A stretch of 48,893 nt of DNA, from assembly GCA_900772835.1 (NCBI GenBank), contig CAAGSA010000118.1, forward strand, positions 1-48,893, given 5' to 3'. The position numbers and the translations under genes are program-made. Within the stretch, counting starts at the first letter, position 1. Each line of letters opens with the position of its first letter. The notes beneath the pieces are model-generated. The model saw only the letters and a program-made list of their open reading frames with translations, was not told where the DNA came from and ran no database searches. Below, one piece after another: positions 1 through 9,443 of the stretch. The DNA comes from an uncultured Prevotella sp. Its GTDB lineage: Bacteria > Bacteroidota > Bacteroidia > Bacteroidales > Bacteroidaceae.

Positions 1-1230
1 CATGAGTTCCACTATGTTCTTGAGTCCCATCTTGAACTGTTCGCTCATCAGCGTGTAGCTTGCTTCGGCACTCTCCACGTTGGCTTTTGCGGCGATGAAT
101 TTCTGCTGGTTGTTGTTTGCGTCAATCCAGTAGCCCTCCACGGTGTTCCATATCTGCTTTTTCTTTTCTTCAAGGTCGAGAATGGCGTTCTCCCGTTGAA
201 TCTTTGCCTTGTTTACGGCAGTCTTCGTCTGTCGTTGGTCGTAGATAGGCATGCTAATTGTAGCACCGATGCCCATGTCGAAGTTTGTCTTTATTTGGTT
301 GCCCCATGAGTTGTCGTTCATCGACGAAGAACTTGTCATGGCGGAGCCCGTAATGCTCACCGTAGGCATCCATCCAGCCTTTGCTATGGCAATGTTGAGG
401 TTGCTCTGCTTAATGCCCAGCTGGCTGTACACGATTTCTGGTCTGTTTGTTATGGCGTTGTCGTAGACCGCCGTGAGTCCGGGTATAGAAGCTGTTGCCT
501 CCGAGTCTGATGATGCCGGCACAGCCACGTCGAACGGTGTTTCGCCGGTTATCTCGAGTAGCTGCTTTAGTTGCGACTTGTATTTTGCAAGATTGCTCTC
601 TGTCTCCACTATGCCGTATTTGTCGGTAGCCGTCTGTGCAGAGAGCTGTGCGAGGTCGGCTTTCGACATCTTCCCCACCTTTACCATTTCCTCGCCGCGC
701 TTCTCGTTGGCAAGGCTCGTCTCGTAGGAGTATTTGTTCACTTTCATAGCCTCTGCCGTATACAGAATCTGTACGTAGAGCTGTGTGATCTGCTCCTCGA
801 TGGTCTTTGCCGTAATGGCAGAGTCGCTGGCAGCCTGCTCGGCGGTGAGTTTGTTGAGCTTCAGTGTGTTGCGGTTCTTGTTGCCGTTCCATACAGTCCA
901 ATTGGCGTTGATGCCGTATGTGCCGTTGTACGACCATTTGTCCACGCTGCGCTGCACCGTGCCGTTGCTCACCATACTTGTCTGTTCGTTGGGCCACGGA
1001 CGGAATCCGAGCGTCTGTGTGGTTGATGCGTTGAGCGATGGCAGTAGCTGTGCCTTTGCCTGCTCCACGTCTTCCTGTGCAGAAAGCTTCGCCACGGCTT
1101 TCTTCTTCAGCGAAATGTTGTTGGCAATGGCGTAGTCGATGCACTGCTTCAGTGTCCACTGCTGGGGCGACTGGGCGAAGGCACTTGTCGATAATGTTGC
1201 CATAACCATAGAAATAAGCAATCTGTTCAT
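1..1230 (-). CDS. TolC-family outer-membrane efflux protein (3' end outside window)
   Basis: The reading frame is open from the ATG at 1230 to the window edge: 410 codons without a stop, so the C-terminus is missing. It starts with a clear signal peptide (MNRLLISMVMATLSTSAFAQ), then a segment typical of TolC/OEP proteins (WTLKQCIDYAIANN) and long amphipathic, Gln/Ala/Lys-rich helices (e.g. LTAEQAASDSAITAKTIEEQ). A second similar half follows, beginning near NRPEIVYSQLGIKQ. TolC-like proteins form trimeric outer-membrane/periplasmic channels for RND or ABC exporters. The usual length of about 430-480 aa suggests a few dozen residues lie beyond the window. Adaptor and pump genes would be expected just outside, past position 1. 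A good Bacteroidetes promoter lies directly upstream (1263-1294). The substrate cannot be told. Confidence 0.9.
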   Translation of the reverse strand, partial: MNRLLISMVMATLSTSAFAQSPQQWTLKQCIDYAIANNISLKKKAVAKLSAQEDVEQAKAQLLPSLNASTTQTLGFRPWPNEQTSMVSNGTVQRSVDKWSYNGTYGINANWTVWNGNKNRNTLKLNKLTAEQAASDSAITAKTIEEQITQLYVQILYTAEAMKVNKYSYETSLANEKRGEEMVKVGKMSKADLAQLSAQTATDKYGIVETESNLAKYKSQLKQLLEITGETPFDVAVPASSDSEATASIPGLTAVYDNAITNRPEIVYSQLGIKQSNLNIAIAKAGWMPTVSITGSAMTSSSSMNDNSWGNQIKTNFDMGIGATISMPIYDQRQTKTAVNKAKIQRENAILDLEEKKKQIWNTVEGYWIDANNNQQKFIAAKANVESAEASYTLMSEQFKMGLKNIVELM

Positions 1231-1262
1231 ATTAGTTTTATATTGTCTGTTTATTTTCGCTG

Positions 1263-1294
1263 CAAATATACGCCATATATAAATCTGTGTCAAA
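1263..1294 (-). promoter_or_regulatory. Bacteroidetes promoter for the TolC-family gene
   Basis: Read on the minus strand, TATATTTG (1270-1263) matches the -7 consensus TAnnTTTG. TTTG (1294-1291) lies 20 nt upstream as the -33 element. Expected transcription start is about 1257, giving a leader of about 27 nt. Confidence 0.7.
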
Positions 1295-2402
1295 TTAAAT
1301 AGACATAATGCGGCGATTAGTAGAACTTATCCTTTAATTCTTAGATATGAATTCGCGATTTTAACATTTCATGTGTGTATTTGCTAAGCCTAAAACAGGC
1401 AATAGTAGCGAAAAAATCATCCATACATAATTGTATTATTCGGCATATAATAAGTTTGTGTAAAACTATATGATCAGGGTGGCAGTGGGGCAGCATGAGT
1501 CAAAGTCGCATCAGAATTTGTTTTTGCATGTGTGTCCTTTGTGGTCGGAGTAAAAGTCTTTGTGGTTTCCTGGTGAAAGTGGCGTGCCTTTAACATAAAG
1601 ATACATTTAATTGTTAAAATCGCGAGGTGCATACGCTCTGAGAATCGAATATTTGAGAGCTTCAGAAAAATTGTTCGCAAAATTCGAAATTTTGCTCAGA
1701 CTACGTAATGCGTTGCTATCCATGTAGTTGTGCTTGCCGACGTATTGGTAAACCTCGAAAAAGTCAGTCGTTCGATATAAACGCTTTGATCGTTCATAAT
1801 GAACGACTGAAGAGTTTGTGATGAAAAGTTGTGGGTCGATTCCGTTTTCGAGGTGTTTTTCGGGTGTTTTTGTAAACATAAACGCCACATCAGCCAATTT
1901 CTTTTGTCGGAAAAACTGTTGTCAAACCAGCCAACCGTAGAGAATGGACAATAACAGTACGTAATAATGTAAATAATTTTCTTTTGCGTGTGTTAAAATA
2001 TTGGGCCGAAAGTGTGAATGTTTATTAAAAGTGTGTTGTGGGTGAATTTTAATCAGTAGTGTTGGACCTATTGTCGGTTGCTTTACTTATATATATAGAT
2101 GGCGTAGCAAGTCAAATCGACAGGATGTATTTATATAGTCTTTGTGGCAAAATATATGGTTGCTTTGTTTTCTGGTCTTTTGCTCAAGAGCAATATGCTA
2201 TGTGGCTTTGGCAAAAGTGCAACGCTGCGTAGCATTTTCTCTTCCTTGTCAGCGTAACGCTCATAGAAACTTTTCCATATATGATTATAAACAAAAGTAA
2301 AAAAAACGTCCCGGCAGGCTAAGAGCCGTTAATGCTTGCAGAATGAGTGTTAAAAGAGAAGAAATATGAGCGACAATATGGCAGATTAACATCTTTTGCG
2401 TC
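1295..2402. other. Long AT-rich gap without a convincing gene
   Basis: About 1.1 kb between the divergent efflux and protease genes. Only short frames occur (e.g. a TTG-started 96-codon frame at 1897-1607, minus), without a promoter or recognisable motif. The 2150-2285 part has several nested inverted repeats: ATATATGG 2152-2159 with CCATATAT 2275-2282, TTGCTC/GAGCAA 2180-2193, ATGCTA 2195-2200 with TAGCAT 2230-2235, and ACGCT 2222-2226 with AGCGT 2251-2255. It might hold a structured RNA or be a decayed gene. I cannot support either as a definite feature. Confidence 0.5.
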
Positions 2403-2410
2403 TATATTTG
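2403..2410 (+). promoter_or_regulatory. -7 element upstream of the HtrA/DegP gene
   Basis: TATATTTG fits the TAnnTTTG -7 consensus, 51 nt before the chosen ATG (2462). No good TTTG is present at the -33 position, so the promoter may need an activator, as expected for an envelope-stress protease. That last point is inference. Confidence 0.45.
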
Positions 2411-2461
2411 CACTCCGAAAGCAAAACATTTGCAGAAAATACAGTAAAAGATATAAAGACA

Positions 2462-3913
2462 ATGAGAAATTTTTCGAATCGTTTAGCAATGGCAGCGGCA
2501 GTGGTCACACTCACAGCCGCAATGCCGACCATCGCGGTGGCAAACGTTGCTGCCGTGCCGGCACAACCAGTGGACCTAACTTATGCCGCTGAGAAGGCAC
2601 TCCCTTCGGTGGTACACATCAAGTTCCTGCAGAACAGCAAGGTGCAGACCGTAGACGTGCAGGGCGACCCTTTCGGCGACTTTTTCGACCCATTCGGATT
2701 CTTCGGTAATCCGGGTGGTCAGGGAGGCAAGCAGAAGCGCAAGGTGCAGACACCGAAGCGCGAGGGCGCTGGCTCGGGAGTGATAATCTCTGCTGATGGA
2801 TACATCGTGACGAACAACCACGTGGTGGACGGGGCTGACGAGCTGACCGTTACACTGAACGACAACAAGGAGTATTCGGCACGCATAATAGGAACAGACA
2901 AGACCACAGACCTCGCACTGATAAAGATAAGCGCGAAGAATCTGCCGGCACTGCCTATCGGCGACAGCGACAAGCTGAAAGTGGGAGAGTGGGTGCTCGC
3001 GGTGGGTAACCCGTTCAATCTGAACTCCACGGTTACGGCTGGTATCGTAAGCGCGAAGGCACGCTCGCTTGGAGCCAACGGCATAGAGTCGTTCATACAG
3101 ACCGACGCTGCCATCAACTCGGGCAACTCGGGTGGAGCACTCGTGAACACAAAAGGAGAACTCGTGGGAATCAACGCCATGCTCTATTCGCAGACCGGAA
3201 GCTACAGCGGCTACGGATTTGCCATACCTACAACCATTATGAACAAGGTGGTGGACGATCTGAAGAAATACGGCACGGTGCAGCGCGGACTGCTCGGAGT
3301 GATGGGAATGAACGTGAACAACTATTTTGACCAACAGAAGGAGCAAGGCAAGGAAGTGGACCTCGGAACGATGGAGGGAATCTACGTGTCGAAGGTTGAG
3401 GACGGCAGCGCTGCCGCCGAAGCCGACCTGAAGGAAGGCGACGTGTTGACGGCAATCGACGGAAAGAAAATCACCAAGATGAGCGAGCTGCAGGAATTCC
3501 TAGCCAACAAGCGACCGGGCGACAAGGTTGTGGTATCTTATCTGCGCAAGAAGACACGCAAGACCGCTACGCTGACGCTGAAGAACGAACAGGGCAACAC
3601 CAATATCGTGAAGGATGCCGACCTCGATGTGCTTGGAGGAGCATTCCGCCCAGTGACGGAGCAGGAGAAGAAAGACCTTAACATTACAAGTGGGCTCGTG
3701 GTGACGAAGGTTAATGCAGGTGCACTGAAAGATGCCGCCGTATACAAGGGCTTCGTTATCCTGCAGGCAAACGATGCGCCGATGAAGACACTGAACGACC
3801 TGCAGAAAGCTGTGAGGGAAGCTTCGACAAGCAAAGATCCTGTACTTATCCTTAAGGGCGTATCGCCGACCGGCAAGAGGGCATACTTTGCCGTAATGCT
3901 CGACAAGCAGTAA
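2462..3913 (+). CDS. degP: DegP/HtrA-type periplasmic serine protease with two PDZ domains
   Basis: Periplasmic protease/chaperone of the Do/HtrA family (S1C), which clears misfolded envelope proteins. The ATG at 2462 is preferred over the in-frame one at 2396 because it begins the signal peptide (MRNFSNRLAMAAAVVTLTAA) and leaves the -7 box at 2403 upstream. The product is 483 aa. The catalytic triad is visible: His120 (VTNNHVVDG), Asp150 (TTDLALIKI) and Ser223 in NSGNSGGAL. A glycine/phenylalanine-rich segment (around residues 60-85) precedes the protease domain, matching the Q-linker/LA-loop region of DegP proteins. Two PDZ domains follow, at about 275-380 (GLLGVMGM...) and 395-483 (GGAFRPVTEQEKKDL...). 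The gene stands alone, followed by a hairpin terminator at 3946-3986. The family assignment is secure; targets are unknown. Confidence 0.95.
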   Translation: MRNFSNRLAMAAAVVTLTAAMPTIAVANVAAVPAQPVDLTYAAEKALPSVVHIKFLQNSKVQTVDVQGDPFGDFFDPFGFFGNPGGQGGKQKRKVQTPKREGAGSGVIISADGYIVTNNHVVDGADELTVTLNDNKEYSARIIGTDKTTDLALIKISAKNLPALPIGDSDKLKVGEWVLAVGNPFNLNSTVTAGIVSAKARSLGANGIESFIQTDAAINSGNSGGALVNTKGELVGINAMLYSQTGSYSGYGFAIPTTIMNKVVDDLKKYGTVQRGLLGVMGMNVNNYFDQQKEQGKEVDLGTMEGIYVSKVEDGSAAAEADLKEGDVLTAIDGKKITKMSELQEFLANKRPGDKVVVSYLRKKTRKTATLTLKNEQGNTNIVKDADLDVLGGAFRPVTEQEKKDLNITSGLVVTKVNAGALKDAAVYKGFVILQANDAPMKTLNDLQKAVREASTSKDPVLILKGVSPTGKRAYFAVMLDKQ

Positions 3914-3945
3914 AGTGGGGGTATGACATTATGAAATAAAAACGA

Positions 3946-3986
3946 GGGGAGAGGACATTCCGTTTGTTCTCTTCCCTTTATTTATT
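3946..3986 (+). terminator. Rho-independent terminator after degP
   Basis: GGGGAGAGGAC (3946-3956) pairs with GTTCTCTTCCC (3966-3976), with two G-U pairs and a 9-nt loop, followed by TTTATTTATT. Confidence 0.7.
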
Positions 3987-4103
3987 CTGTTATGCAATGG
4001 CGCGTGGAACCTGGCGTGTGCTATATACAATAAGGTATAAAGAAAGAGAAATACAGCGTACGGAAGAGAAGGATAAGTTTTTGAAGAAAAAAGCGTGAAA
4101 AGT

Positions 4104-4134
4104 TTTGGTAATTCAAAATAAAGCCGTACCTTTG
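4104..4134 (+). promoter_or_regulatory. Promoter of tRNA-Pro
   Basis: TTTG (4104-4107), 19-nt spacer, TACCTTTG (4127-4134): a full match to the Bacteroidetes housekeeping promoter, about 30 nt before the mature tRNA 5' end. Confidence 0.8.
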
Positions 4135-4164
4135 CACCCGCAAACAAGGAAAGACAGTTTGCAA

Positions 4165-4237
4165 CGGGGTGTAGCGCAGTTGGTAGCGTTCCTGGTTTGG
4201 GACCAGGCTGTCGCAGGTTCGAGTCCTGTCACCCCGA
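4165..4237 (+). tRNA. tRNA-Pro (anticodon TGG)
   Basis: The cloverleaf is readable by eye. The acceptor stem is CGGGGTG (4165-4171) with CACCCCG (4230-4236). The anticodon stem is CCTGG/CCAGG with loop TTTGGGA, placing anticodon TGG at 4198-4200. The T-arm contains GGTTCGAGTCC. Discriminator base A is at 4237. CCA is not encoded and must be added after transcription. A strong promoter lies upstream and a terminator downstream. Confidence 0.97.
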
Positions 4238-4245
4238 CATGAGAA

Positions 4246-4280
4246 AGAGAGAATGAATGGTTTCATTTTCTCTTTTTTTT
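4246..4280 (+). terminator. Terminator after tRNA-Pro
   Basis: AGAGAGAATGAA (4246-4257) pairs with TTCATTTTCTCT (4262-4273), with one G-U pair and a 4-nt loop, followed by a run of T. Confidence 0.8.
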
Positions 4281-4462
4281 AGTTTTATACATATCGTAAC
4301 GGAAGAGTCCCGTTTGCTTTCTTTGGTGAAATCGTTCGGCGTTGGATGGCGACTTTGTGCATGCTTTGTATGTAAAAAAGATGAAAAAATACGTTGTGAA
4401 GGCTTGAGGATGTGTGTCTAACCTTAAAAATAGTGAAAAACGGCAGATTTTGTAATGTGCAG

Positions 4463-4493
4463 TTTGAAAATTAATAATAATATACTATCTTTG
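4463..4493 (+). promoter_or_regulatory. Promoter of the AAA/DUF4143 ATPase
   Basis: TTTG (4463-4466), 19-nt spacer, TATCTTTG (4486-4493), 23 nt before the ATG at 4517. Confidence 0.8.
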
Positions 4494-4516
4494 CAGGGTT
4501 AAATTACTAATAAAGG

Positions 4517-5704
4517 ATGGAAGCTTTCTTCAGAACACATAACTACTTGGTTGAGCATAACGATGCTCCAGTACGTCGATGTCTTATGGATGAGATCGAC
4601 TGGAATCACCGTATGATAGGTATAAAGGGTTCGCGTGGAGTAGGTAAGACAACCTTCCTCTTGCAGTATGCAAAGGAACATGCCGATGCTAACAGTAGAA
4701 AGTGCCTGTATGTGAATATGAATAATTTCTATTTCCAGGTAAGGGGAATCTCGGACTTTGCAGGCGAATTCTATAGGAACGGAGGACGTACTTTGCTGAT
4801 TGACCAGGTGTTCAAGGAGCCGAACTGGGCACATGAGCTGCGACAGTGCTACGACCTCTACCCGAATCTGAAGATAGTGTTCACGGGAAGTAGCGTGATG
4901 AGGCTGAAGGATGCTGAGTCGGAACTCAGCGGCATAGTGAAAAGCTATAACTTGAGAGGCTTCTCGTTCCGCGAATTCCTGAACCTGCAGACGGGAAACA
5001 ACTTTGAACCGTATTCGCTTGAGGATATCGTGGAGAATCATGAACAGATTGTCAGACGCATACTGCCATACGTTTCGCCGCTGAAGTATTTTCAGGATTA
5101 TCTGCACCACGGCTATTACCCATTCTTCAGAGAGCACAGAAACTATTCGGAGAATCTTCTGAAGACCATGAACATGATGACCGAGGTGGATATCCTGTTT
5201 ATCAAGCAGATAGAACTGAAATATCTGGCAAAGATAAAGAAACTTTTCTATCAGCTCGCCGTGAACGGGTCGAAGGCACCGAACATAAGCCAGTTGGCAA
5301 GCGACATAGAGACAAGCCGTGCCACGGTGATGAATTACATAAAGTATCTGACAGACGCAAGGCTCATCAATATCGTTTATCCGGTGGGGCAGTCGTTTCC
5401 CAAGAAACCGCCAATGGTGATGCTGCACAATCCGAACCTTATGTATGCCATATATCCGATAAACGTGGAAAAGCAGGATGTGATGGAGACGTTCTTCATG
5501 AATGCGCTGTGGAAAGACCACAAGGTGAACACGGTGGGGAAGACGTCGAGCTACATAGTGGACGAGAAACTGACGTTCCGCGTGTGCGACGCTACAAAAT
5601 CGGGAAAAATCAGAATGAACTCCGAAACCATCTATGCGCGCTACAACACTGAGGTAGGACACGGAAAGATGATTCCGCTGTGGTTGCTTGGATTCCTTTA
5701 TTGA
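4517..5704 (+). CDS. AAA_14/DUF4143 ATPase with unusual Walker B
   Basis: This 395-aa protein belongs to the AAA_14-plus-DUF4143 group of ATP-binding proteins, which are abundant in Bacteroidetes and mostly of unknown role. Walker A is GSRGVGKTT (residues 38-46, Lys44). The expected Walker B hhhhDE reads LLIDQ, with Asp96 followed by Gln97 (codon CAG) where the catalytic Glu normally sits. The sensor-like VFTGSSVMRL and the GFSFREFLNL segment are typical of the family. A winged-helix-like stretch (about 235-280, SQLASDIETSRATVMNYIKYL) leads into the DUF4143 part, which ends in the usual IPLWLLGFLY. The gene has its own promoter and no functional neighbours. Function is not known, and whether it hydrolyses ATP is open. 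Confidence 0.85.
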   Translation: MEAFFRTHNYLVEHNDAPVRRCLMDEIDWNHRMIGIKGSRGVGKTTFLLQYAKEHADANSRKCLYVNMNNFYFQVRGISDFAGEFYRNGGRTLLIDQVFKEPNWAHELRQCYDLYPNLKIVFTGSSVMRLKDAESELSGIVKSYNLRGFSFREFLNLQTGNNFEPYSLEDIVENHEQIVRRILPYVSPLKYFQDYLHHGYYPFFREHRNYSENLLKTMNMMTEVDILFIKQIELKYLAKIKKLFYQLAVNGSKAPNISQLASDIETSRATVMNYIKYLTDARLINIVYPVGQSFPKKPPMVMLHNPNLMYAIYPINVEKQDVMETFFMNALWKDHKVNTVGKTSSYIVDEKLTFRVCDATKSGKIRMNSETIYARYNTEVGHGKMIPLWLLGFLY

Positions 5705-5787
5705 CAATATGCGGAATCCGGCAGATGAACAAGGAAAAATAAAACTCAAAAAACTAATTGATACATTAACATTAATATTTTATTAAG

Positions 5788-8700
5788 ATGGCAAAAGAAA
5801 AGAAGTTTATCACTTGTGATGGTAACGAGGCTGCCGCTCACGTGAGCTATATGTTCTCTGAGGTAGCTGCCATTTATCCTATCACACCGTCATCTCCGAT
5901 GGCGGAGCACGTAGACGAATGGGCTGCAAGAGGTCGTAAGAACATCTGGGGGCAGACCGTTAGTGTACAGGAAATGCAGTCTGAGGGCGGTGCAGCAGGT
6001 GCTGTTCACGGATCTCTTCAGGCAGGTGCGCTCACGACAACCTTCACTGCTTCGCAGGGTCTGTTGCTGATGATTCCTAATATGTACAAGATTGCTGGTG
6101 AGATGTTGCCATGCGTCTTCAACGTTTCTGCACGTTCACTCGCTACACAGTCTCTGTGTATCTTCGGTGACCATATGGACGTGATGGCTTGCCGTCAGAC
6201 TGGTTTTGCAATGTTCTGCTCCGGTTCAGTGCAGGAGGTTATGGACCTCTCTGCTGTGCCGCATCTCGCAGCGCTCAAGTCTGATATTCCTTTCATTAAC
6301 TTCTTTGACGGTTTCCGTACATCACACGAGTATCACAAGATTGAGATGCTTGACCAGGATGAGGTGGCAAAACTGGTTGATCCTGCCGACGTCAAGCGCT
6401 TCCGCGACCGTGCTCTTACTCCAGAGCGTCCGGTAACACGCGGTACTGCTGAGAACCCGGAGACATTCTTCACTCACTGCGAGTCTCGCAATGAAGTATA
6501 CGAGAAGCTGCCGGAGATTGTTGAGCACTATATGGACGAGCTGAGCAAGATTACAGGCCGTGAGCACCATATCTTCGACTATTACGGAGCTGTTGATGCA
6601 GAGCGTCTGATTATCCTGATGGGTTCTGCAACAGAGGCTGCACGCGAGGCTATCGACTATATGATGGAGAAGGGAGAGAAGGTTGGTATGGTCAGCGTTC
6701 ACCTGTTCCGTCCGTTCAGCGTAAAGCACTTGCTGGCTGCTGTGCCTAAGACAGTGAAGAAGATTGCCGTTCTCGACCGTACAAAGGAGCCGGGAGCAGA
6801 GGCTGAGCCGTTATATCTCGACGTTAAGAGCGCATTCTACAACGTGGAGAACAGACCACTTATCGTTGGTGGACGTTTCGGTCTTGGTTCTAACGATACA
6901 ACTCCAGCCAAGATTATCTCTGTATTCGACAACCTCAATCTGCCGCAGCCGAAGGATCACTTCACACTGGGTATCATCGATGATGTTACATTCACATCTC
7001 TTCCTGAAGTAGAGGAAATCCCGATGGGTGGCAAGGGCTTGTTCGAGGCAAAGTTCTATGGACTCGGTGCTGACGGTACTGTAGGTGCAAACAAGAACTC
7101 TGTGAAGATTATCGGTGACAACACCGACAAGTATTGCCAGGCATACTTCTCTTATGACTCTAAGAAGTCAGGTGGTTTCACATGCTCTCACCTTCGTTTC
7201 GGCGATGAGGAAATCCGTTCTACATACTTGGTAAATACTCCTAACTTCGTGGCTTGCCACGTTCAGGCTTACCTCCACATGTATGATGTTACACGTGGTC
7301 TGCGCAAGAACGGTACGTTCCTTCTGAACACGATCTTCGACGGTCAGGAGCTTGTAGACTTCATGCCTAACAAGGTGAAGCGCTACTTCGCTCAGAACAA
7401 TATCACCGTTTACACAATCAACGCTACAAAGATTGCCCAGGAGATTGGTCTCGGCAACCGTACCAACACTATCCTCCAGAGTGCATTCTTCCGCATTACA
7501 GGCGTTATCCCTGTAGAGCTTGCTGTTGAGCAGATGAAGAAGTTCATCGTCAAGTCTTATGGCAATAAGGGTGAGGATGTTGTAAACAAGAACTACCAGG
7601 CAGTTGACCGTGGTAACGAGTACAAGAAGTTTGAAGTTGATCCAGCATGGGCAAACCTTGCTGATGATGAGACTAAGGCAGATAACGCTCCTGCATTCGT
7701 TAAGGAGATGGTTCGTCCTATCAACGCTCAGGCTGGTGACCTGTTGAAGGTTTCAGACTTCGTTAAGCACAATACTCAGGACGGTACATGGTACAATGGC
7801 ACTGCTGCTTACGAGAAGCGTGGCGTTGAGGCTTTTGTTCCGGTATGGAATGCAGAGAACTGTATCCAGTGCAACAAGTGTTCTTTCGTTTGTCCTCACG
7901 CAGCTATTCGTCCGTTCGTTCTGACCGACGAGGAGCTAAAGGGCTTCAATGGTGAGACTATCGAAATGAAGGCTCCGGCAGCTCTGAAGGGAATGCACTT
8001 CGTTATCGAGCCTTCTCCGCTGGATTGTCTCGGATGCGGCAACTGTGCTGACGTTTGTCCTGGCAAGAAAGACAAGGAGACCGGCGAACTTGTCAAGGCT
8101 CTCAAGATGGTTCCTTACAACCCGGATGCAAAGGATATGCAGGAACTCGCTGCTGGTTGGGACTATCTTGCAAAGAACGTTACTTCAAAGCAGGAGCTGA
8201 TTGACGTTAAGTCTAACCCGAAGAACTCTCAGTTCGCTCAGCCGCTGTTTGAGTTCTCTGGAGCTTGCTCTGGTTGCGGTGAGACACCTTACGTTAAGTT
8301 GGTTTCTCAGCTCTTCGGCGACCGTGAGATGATTGCCAATGCTACAGGTTGTTCTTCAATCTATTCAGCATCAGTTCCTTCTACTCCATATACAACAAAT
8401 GCCAAGGGACAGGGTCCTGCTTTCGCAAACTCTCTGTTCGAGGACTTCTGCGAGTTCGGTCTTGGTATGGTAATGGGTAACAGAAAGATGAAGGAGCGCG
8501 TTGAAGTACTTCTTAATGAGGTTATCGCAAATGAGAATGCTCCGGCTGAATATAAGGCTGCTGCTCAGGAGTGGATCGCAAGCAAGGAGGACGCTGAGGC
8601 TTCCAAGGTTGCTGCTGCCAAGCTGAAGCCGTTCATCGAGGCTGGTGCTGAGGCTGGCTGTGAGGCTTGCAAGGAGCTGAAGACTCTCGACCACTATCTC

Positions 8701-9387
8701 GTTAAGCGTTCACAGTGGATCATCGGTGGTGACGGTGCTTCTTACGATATCGGTTACGGCGGTCTCGACCACGTTATCGCTTCTGGCGAGGATGTGAACC
8801 TGCTCGTTCTCGATACTGAGGTTTACTCTAACACTGGTGGACAGTCTTCTAAGGCTACACCGCTGGGTGCTATCGCTCAGTTCGCTGCACGTGGTAAGAG
8901 AGTACGTAAGAAGGATCTCGGTATGATTGCAACAACTTACGGCTATGTATACGTGGCTCAGGTTGCTATGGGTGCCGACAACGCACAGTGCCTGAAGGCA
9001 ATTCGCGAGGCAGAGGCTTATCCTGGCCCATCACTTGTTATCGCATACGCTCCATGTATCAACCACGGTCTGAAGATCAAGGGCGGTATGGGACGTAGCC
9101 AGGCCGAGGAGGCTCGTGCCGTTGCTTGCGGTTATTGGCATCTGTGGCGCTTCAATCCGGAGCTTGCCAAGGAAGGCAAGAATCCGTTTGTGCTCGACTC
9201 TAAGGAGCCGGATTGGAATATGTTCCAGGATTATCTGATGCATGAGGTGCGCTTCTCTTCTGTGAAGAAGGCTTATCCTAACGAGGCTGACGCTCTGTTC
9301 GCTGCTACAGAGAACATGGCAAAGCTGCGTTACGCAAGCTACATCCGCAAGTCGAAGGAAGACTGGTCTGATGCAACAGAGGCATAA
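5788..9387 (+). CDS. nifJ: Pyruvate:ferredoxin (flavodoxin) oxidoreductase
   Basis: Single-chain PFOR (1199 aa, normal for the family). It oxidises pyruvate with CoA to acetyl-CoA and CO2 and reduces ferredoxin, using thiamine diphosphate and three [4Fe-4S] clusters. The N-terminal pyruvate-binding domain contains YPITPSSPMAEHVDEWA. Two ferredoxin-type cluster motifs are visible: CIQCNKCSFVCP (C692, 695, 698, 702) and CLGCGNCADVCP (C747, 750, 753, 757). The third cluster and TPP domain begin at GACSGCGE (C827, C830), and the TPP motif GGDGASYDIGYGGLDH lies around residue 982. Codons favour GCT, GTT, CGT and GGT more than the flanking genes, as expected for a very highly expressed gene. It sits 83 nt after the ATPase gene; no clear promoter was seen in that gap. 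A strong terminator follows. Confidence 0.98.
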   Translation: MAKEKKFITCDGNEAAAHVSYMFSEVAAIYPITPSSPMAEHVDEWAARGRKNIWGQTVSVQEMQSEGGAAGAVHGSLQAGALTTTFTASQGLLLMIPNMYKIAGEMLPCVFNVSARSLATQSLCIFGDHMDVMACRQTGFAMFCSGSVQEVMDLSAVPHLAALKSDIPFINFFDGFRTSHEYHKIEMLDQDEVAKLVDPADVKRFRDRALTPERPVTRGTAENPETFFTHCESRNEVYEKLPEIVEHYMDELSKITGREHHIFDYYGAVDAERLIILMGSATEAAREAIDYMMEKGEKVGMVSVHLFRPFSVKHLLAAVPKTVKKIAVLDRTKEPGAEAEPLYLDVKSAFYNVENRPLIVGGRFGLGSNDTTPAKIISVFDNLNLPQPKDHFTLGIIDDVTFTSLPEVEEIPMGGKGLFEAKFYGLGADGTVGANKNSVKIIGDNTDKYCQAYFSYDSKKSGGFTCSHLRFGDEEIRSTYLVNTPNFVACHVQAYLHMYDVTRGLRKNGTFLLNTIFDGQELVDFMPNKVKRYFAQNNITVYTINATKIAQEIGLGNRTNTILQSAFFRITGVIPVELAVEQMKKFIVKSYGNKGEDVVNKNYQAVDRGNEYKKFEVDPAWANLADDETKADNAPAFVKEMVRPINAQAGDLLKVSDFVKHNTQDGTWYNGTAAYEKRGVEAFVPVWNAENCIQCNKCSFVCPHAAIRPFVLTDEELKGFNGETIEMKAPAALKGMHFVIEPSPLDCLGCGNCADVCPGKKDKETGELVKALKMVPYNPDAKDMQELAAGWDYLAKNVTSKQELIDVKSNPKNSQFAQPLFEFSGACSGCGETPYVKLVSQLFGDREMIANATGCSSIYSASVPSTPYTTNAKGQGPAFANSLFEDFCEFGLGMVMGNRKMKERVEVLLNEVIANENAPAEYKAAAQEWIASKEDAEASKVAAAKLKPFIEAGAEAGCEACKELKTLDHYLVKRSQWIIGGDGASYDIGYGGLDHVIASGEDVNLLVLDTEVYSNTGGQSSKATPLGAIAQFAARGKRVRKKDLGMIATTYGYVYVAQVAMGADNAQCLKAIREAEAYPGPSLVIAYAPCINHGLKIKGGMGRSQAEEARAVACGYWHLWRFNPELAKEGKNPFVLDSKEPDWNMFQDYLMHEVRFSSVKKAYPNEADALFAATENMAKLRYASYIRKSKEDWSDATEA

Positions 9388-9443
9388 TCCGAACTTGAAA
9401 TATGGGAACTCCGCCCTGCGGATGATTTCCTGAATAAAACAAT

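Noticed and set aside
410..1159. 249-codon minus-strand frame within the TolC-family gene
   Set aside because: Out-of-frame shadow: the open frame with signal peptide and TolC motifs is in another phase of the same strand, and this one gives low-complexity Arg/His/Gln-rich sequence.
1607..1897. 96-codon minus-strand frame in the long gap before degP
   Set aside because: It needs a TTG start, has no promoter or Shine-Dalgarno-like site, no signal or family motif. It could be a decayed gene or repeat, but I cannot support it as a gene.
5788..9387. Codon-use shift in nifJ as a sign of horizontal transfer
   Set aside because: The same T-ending, translation-optimal codons occur in rplY and other highly expressed genes, so high expression explains it better.
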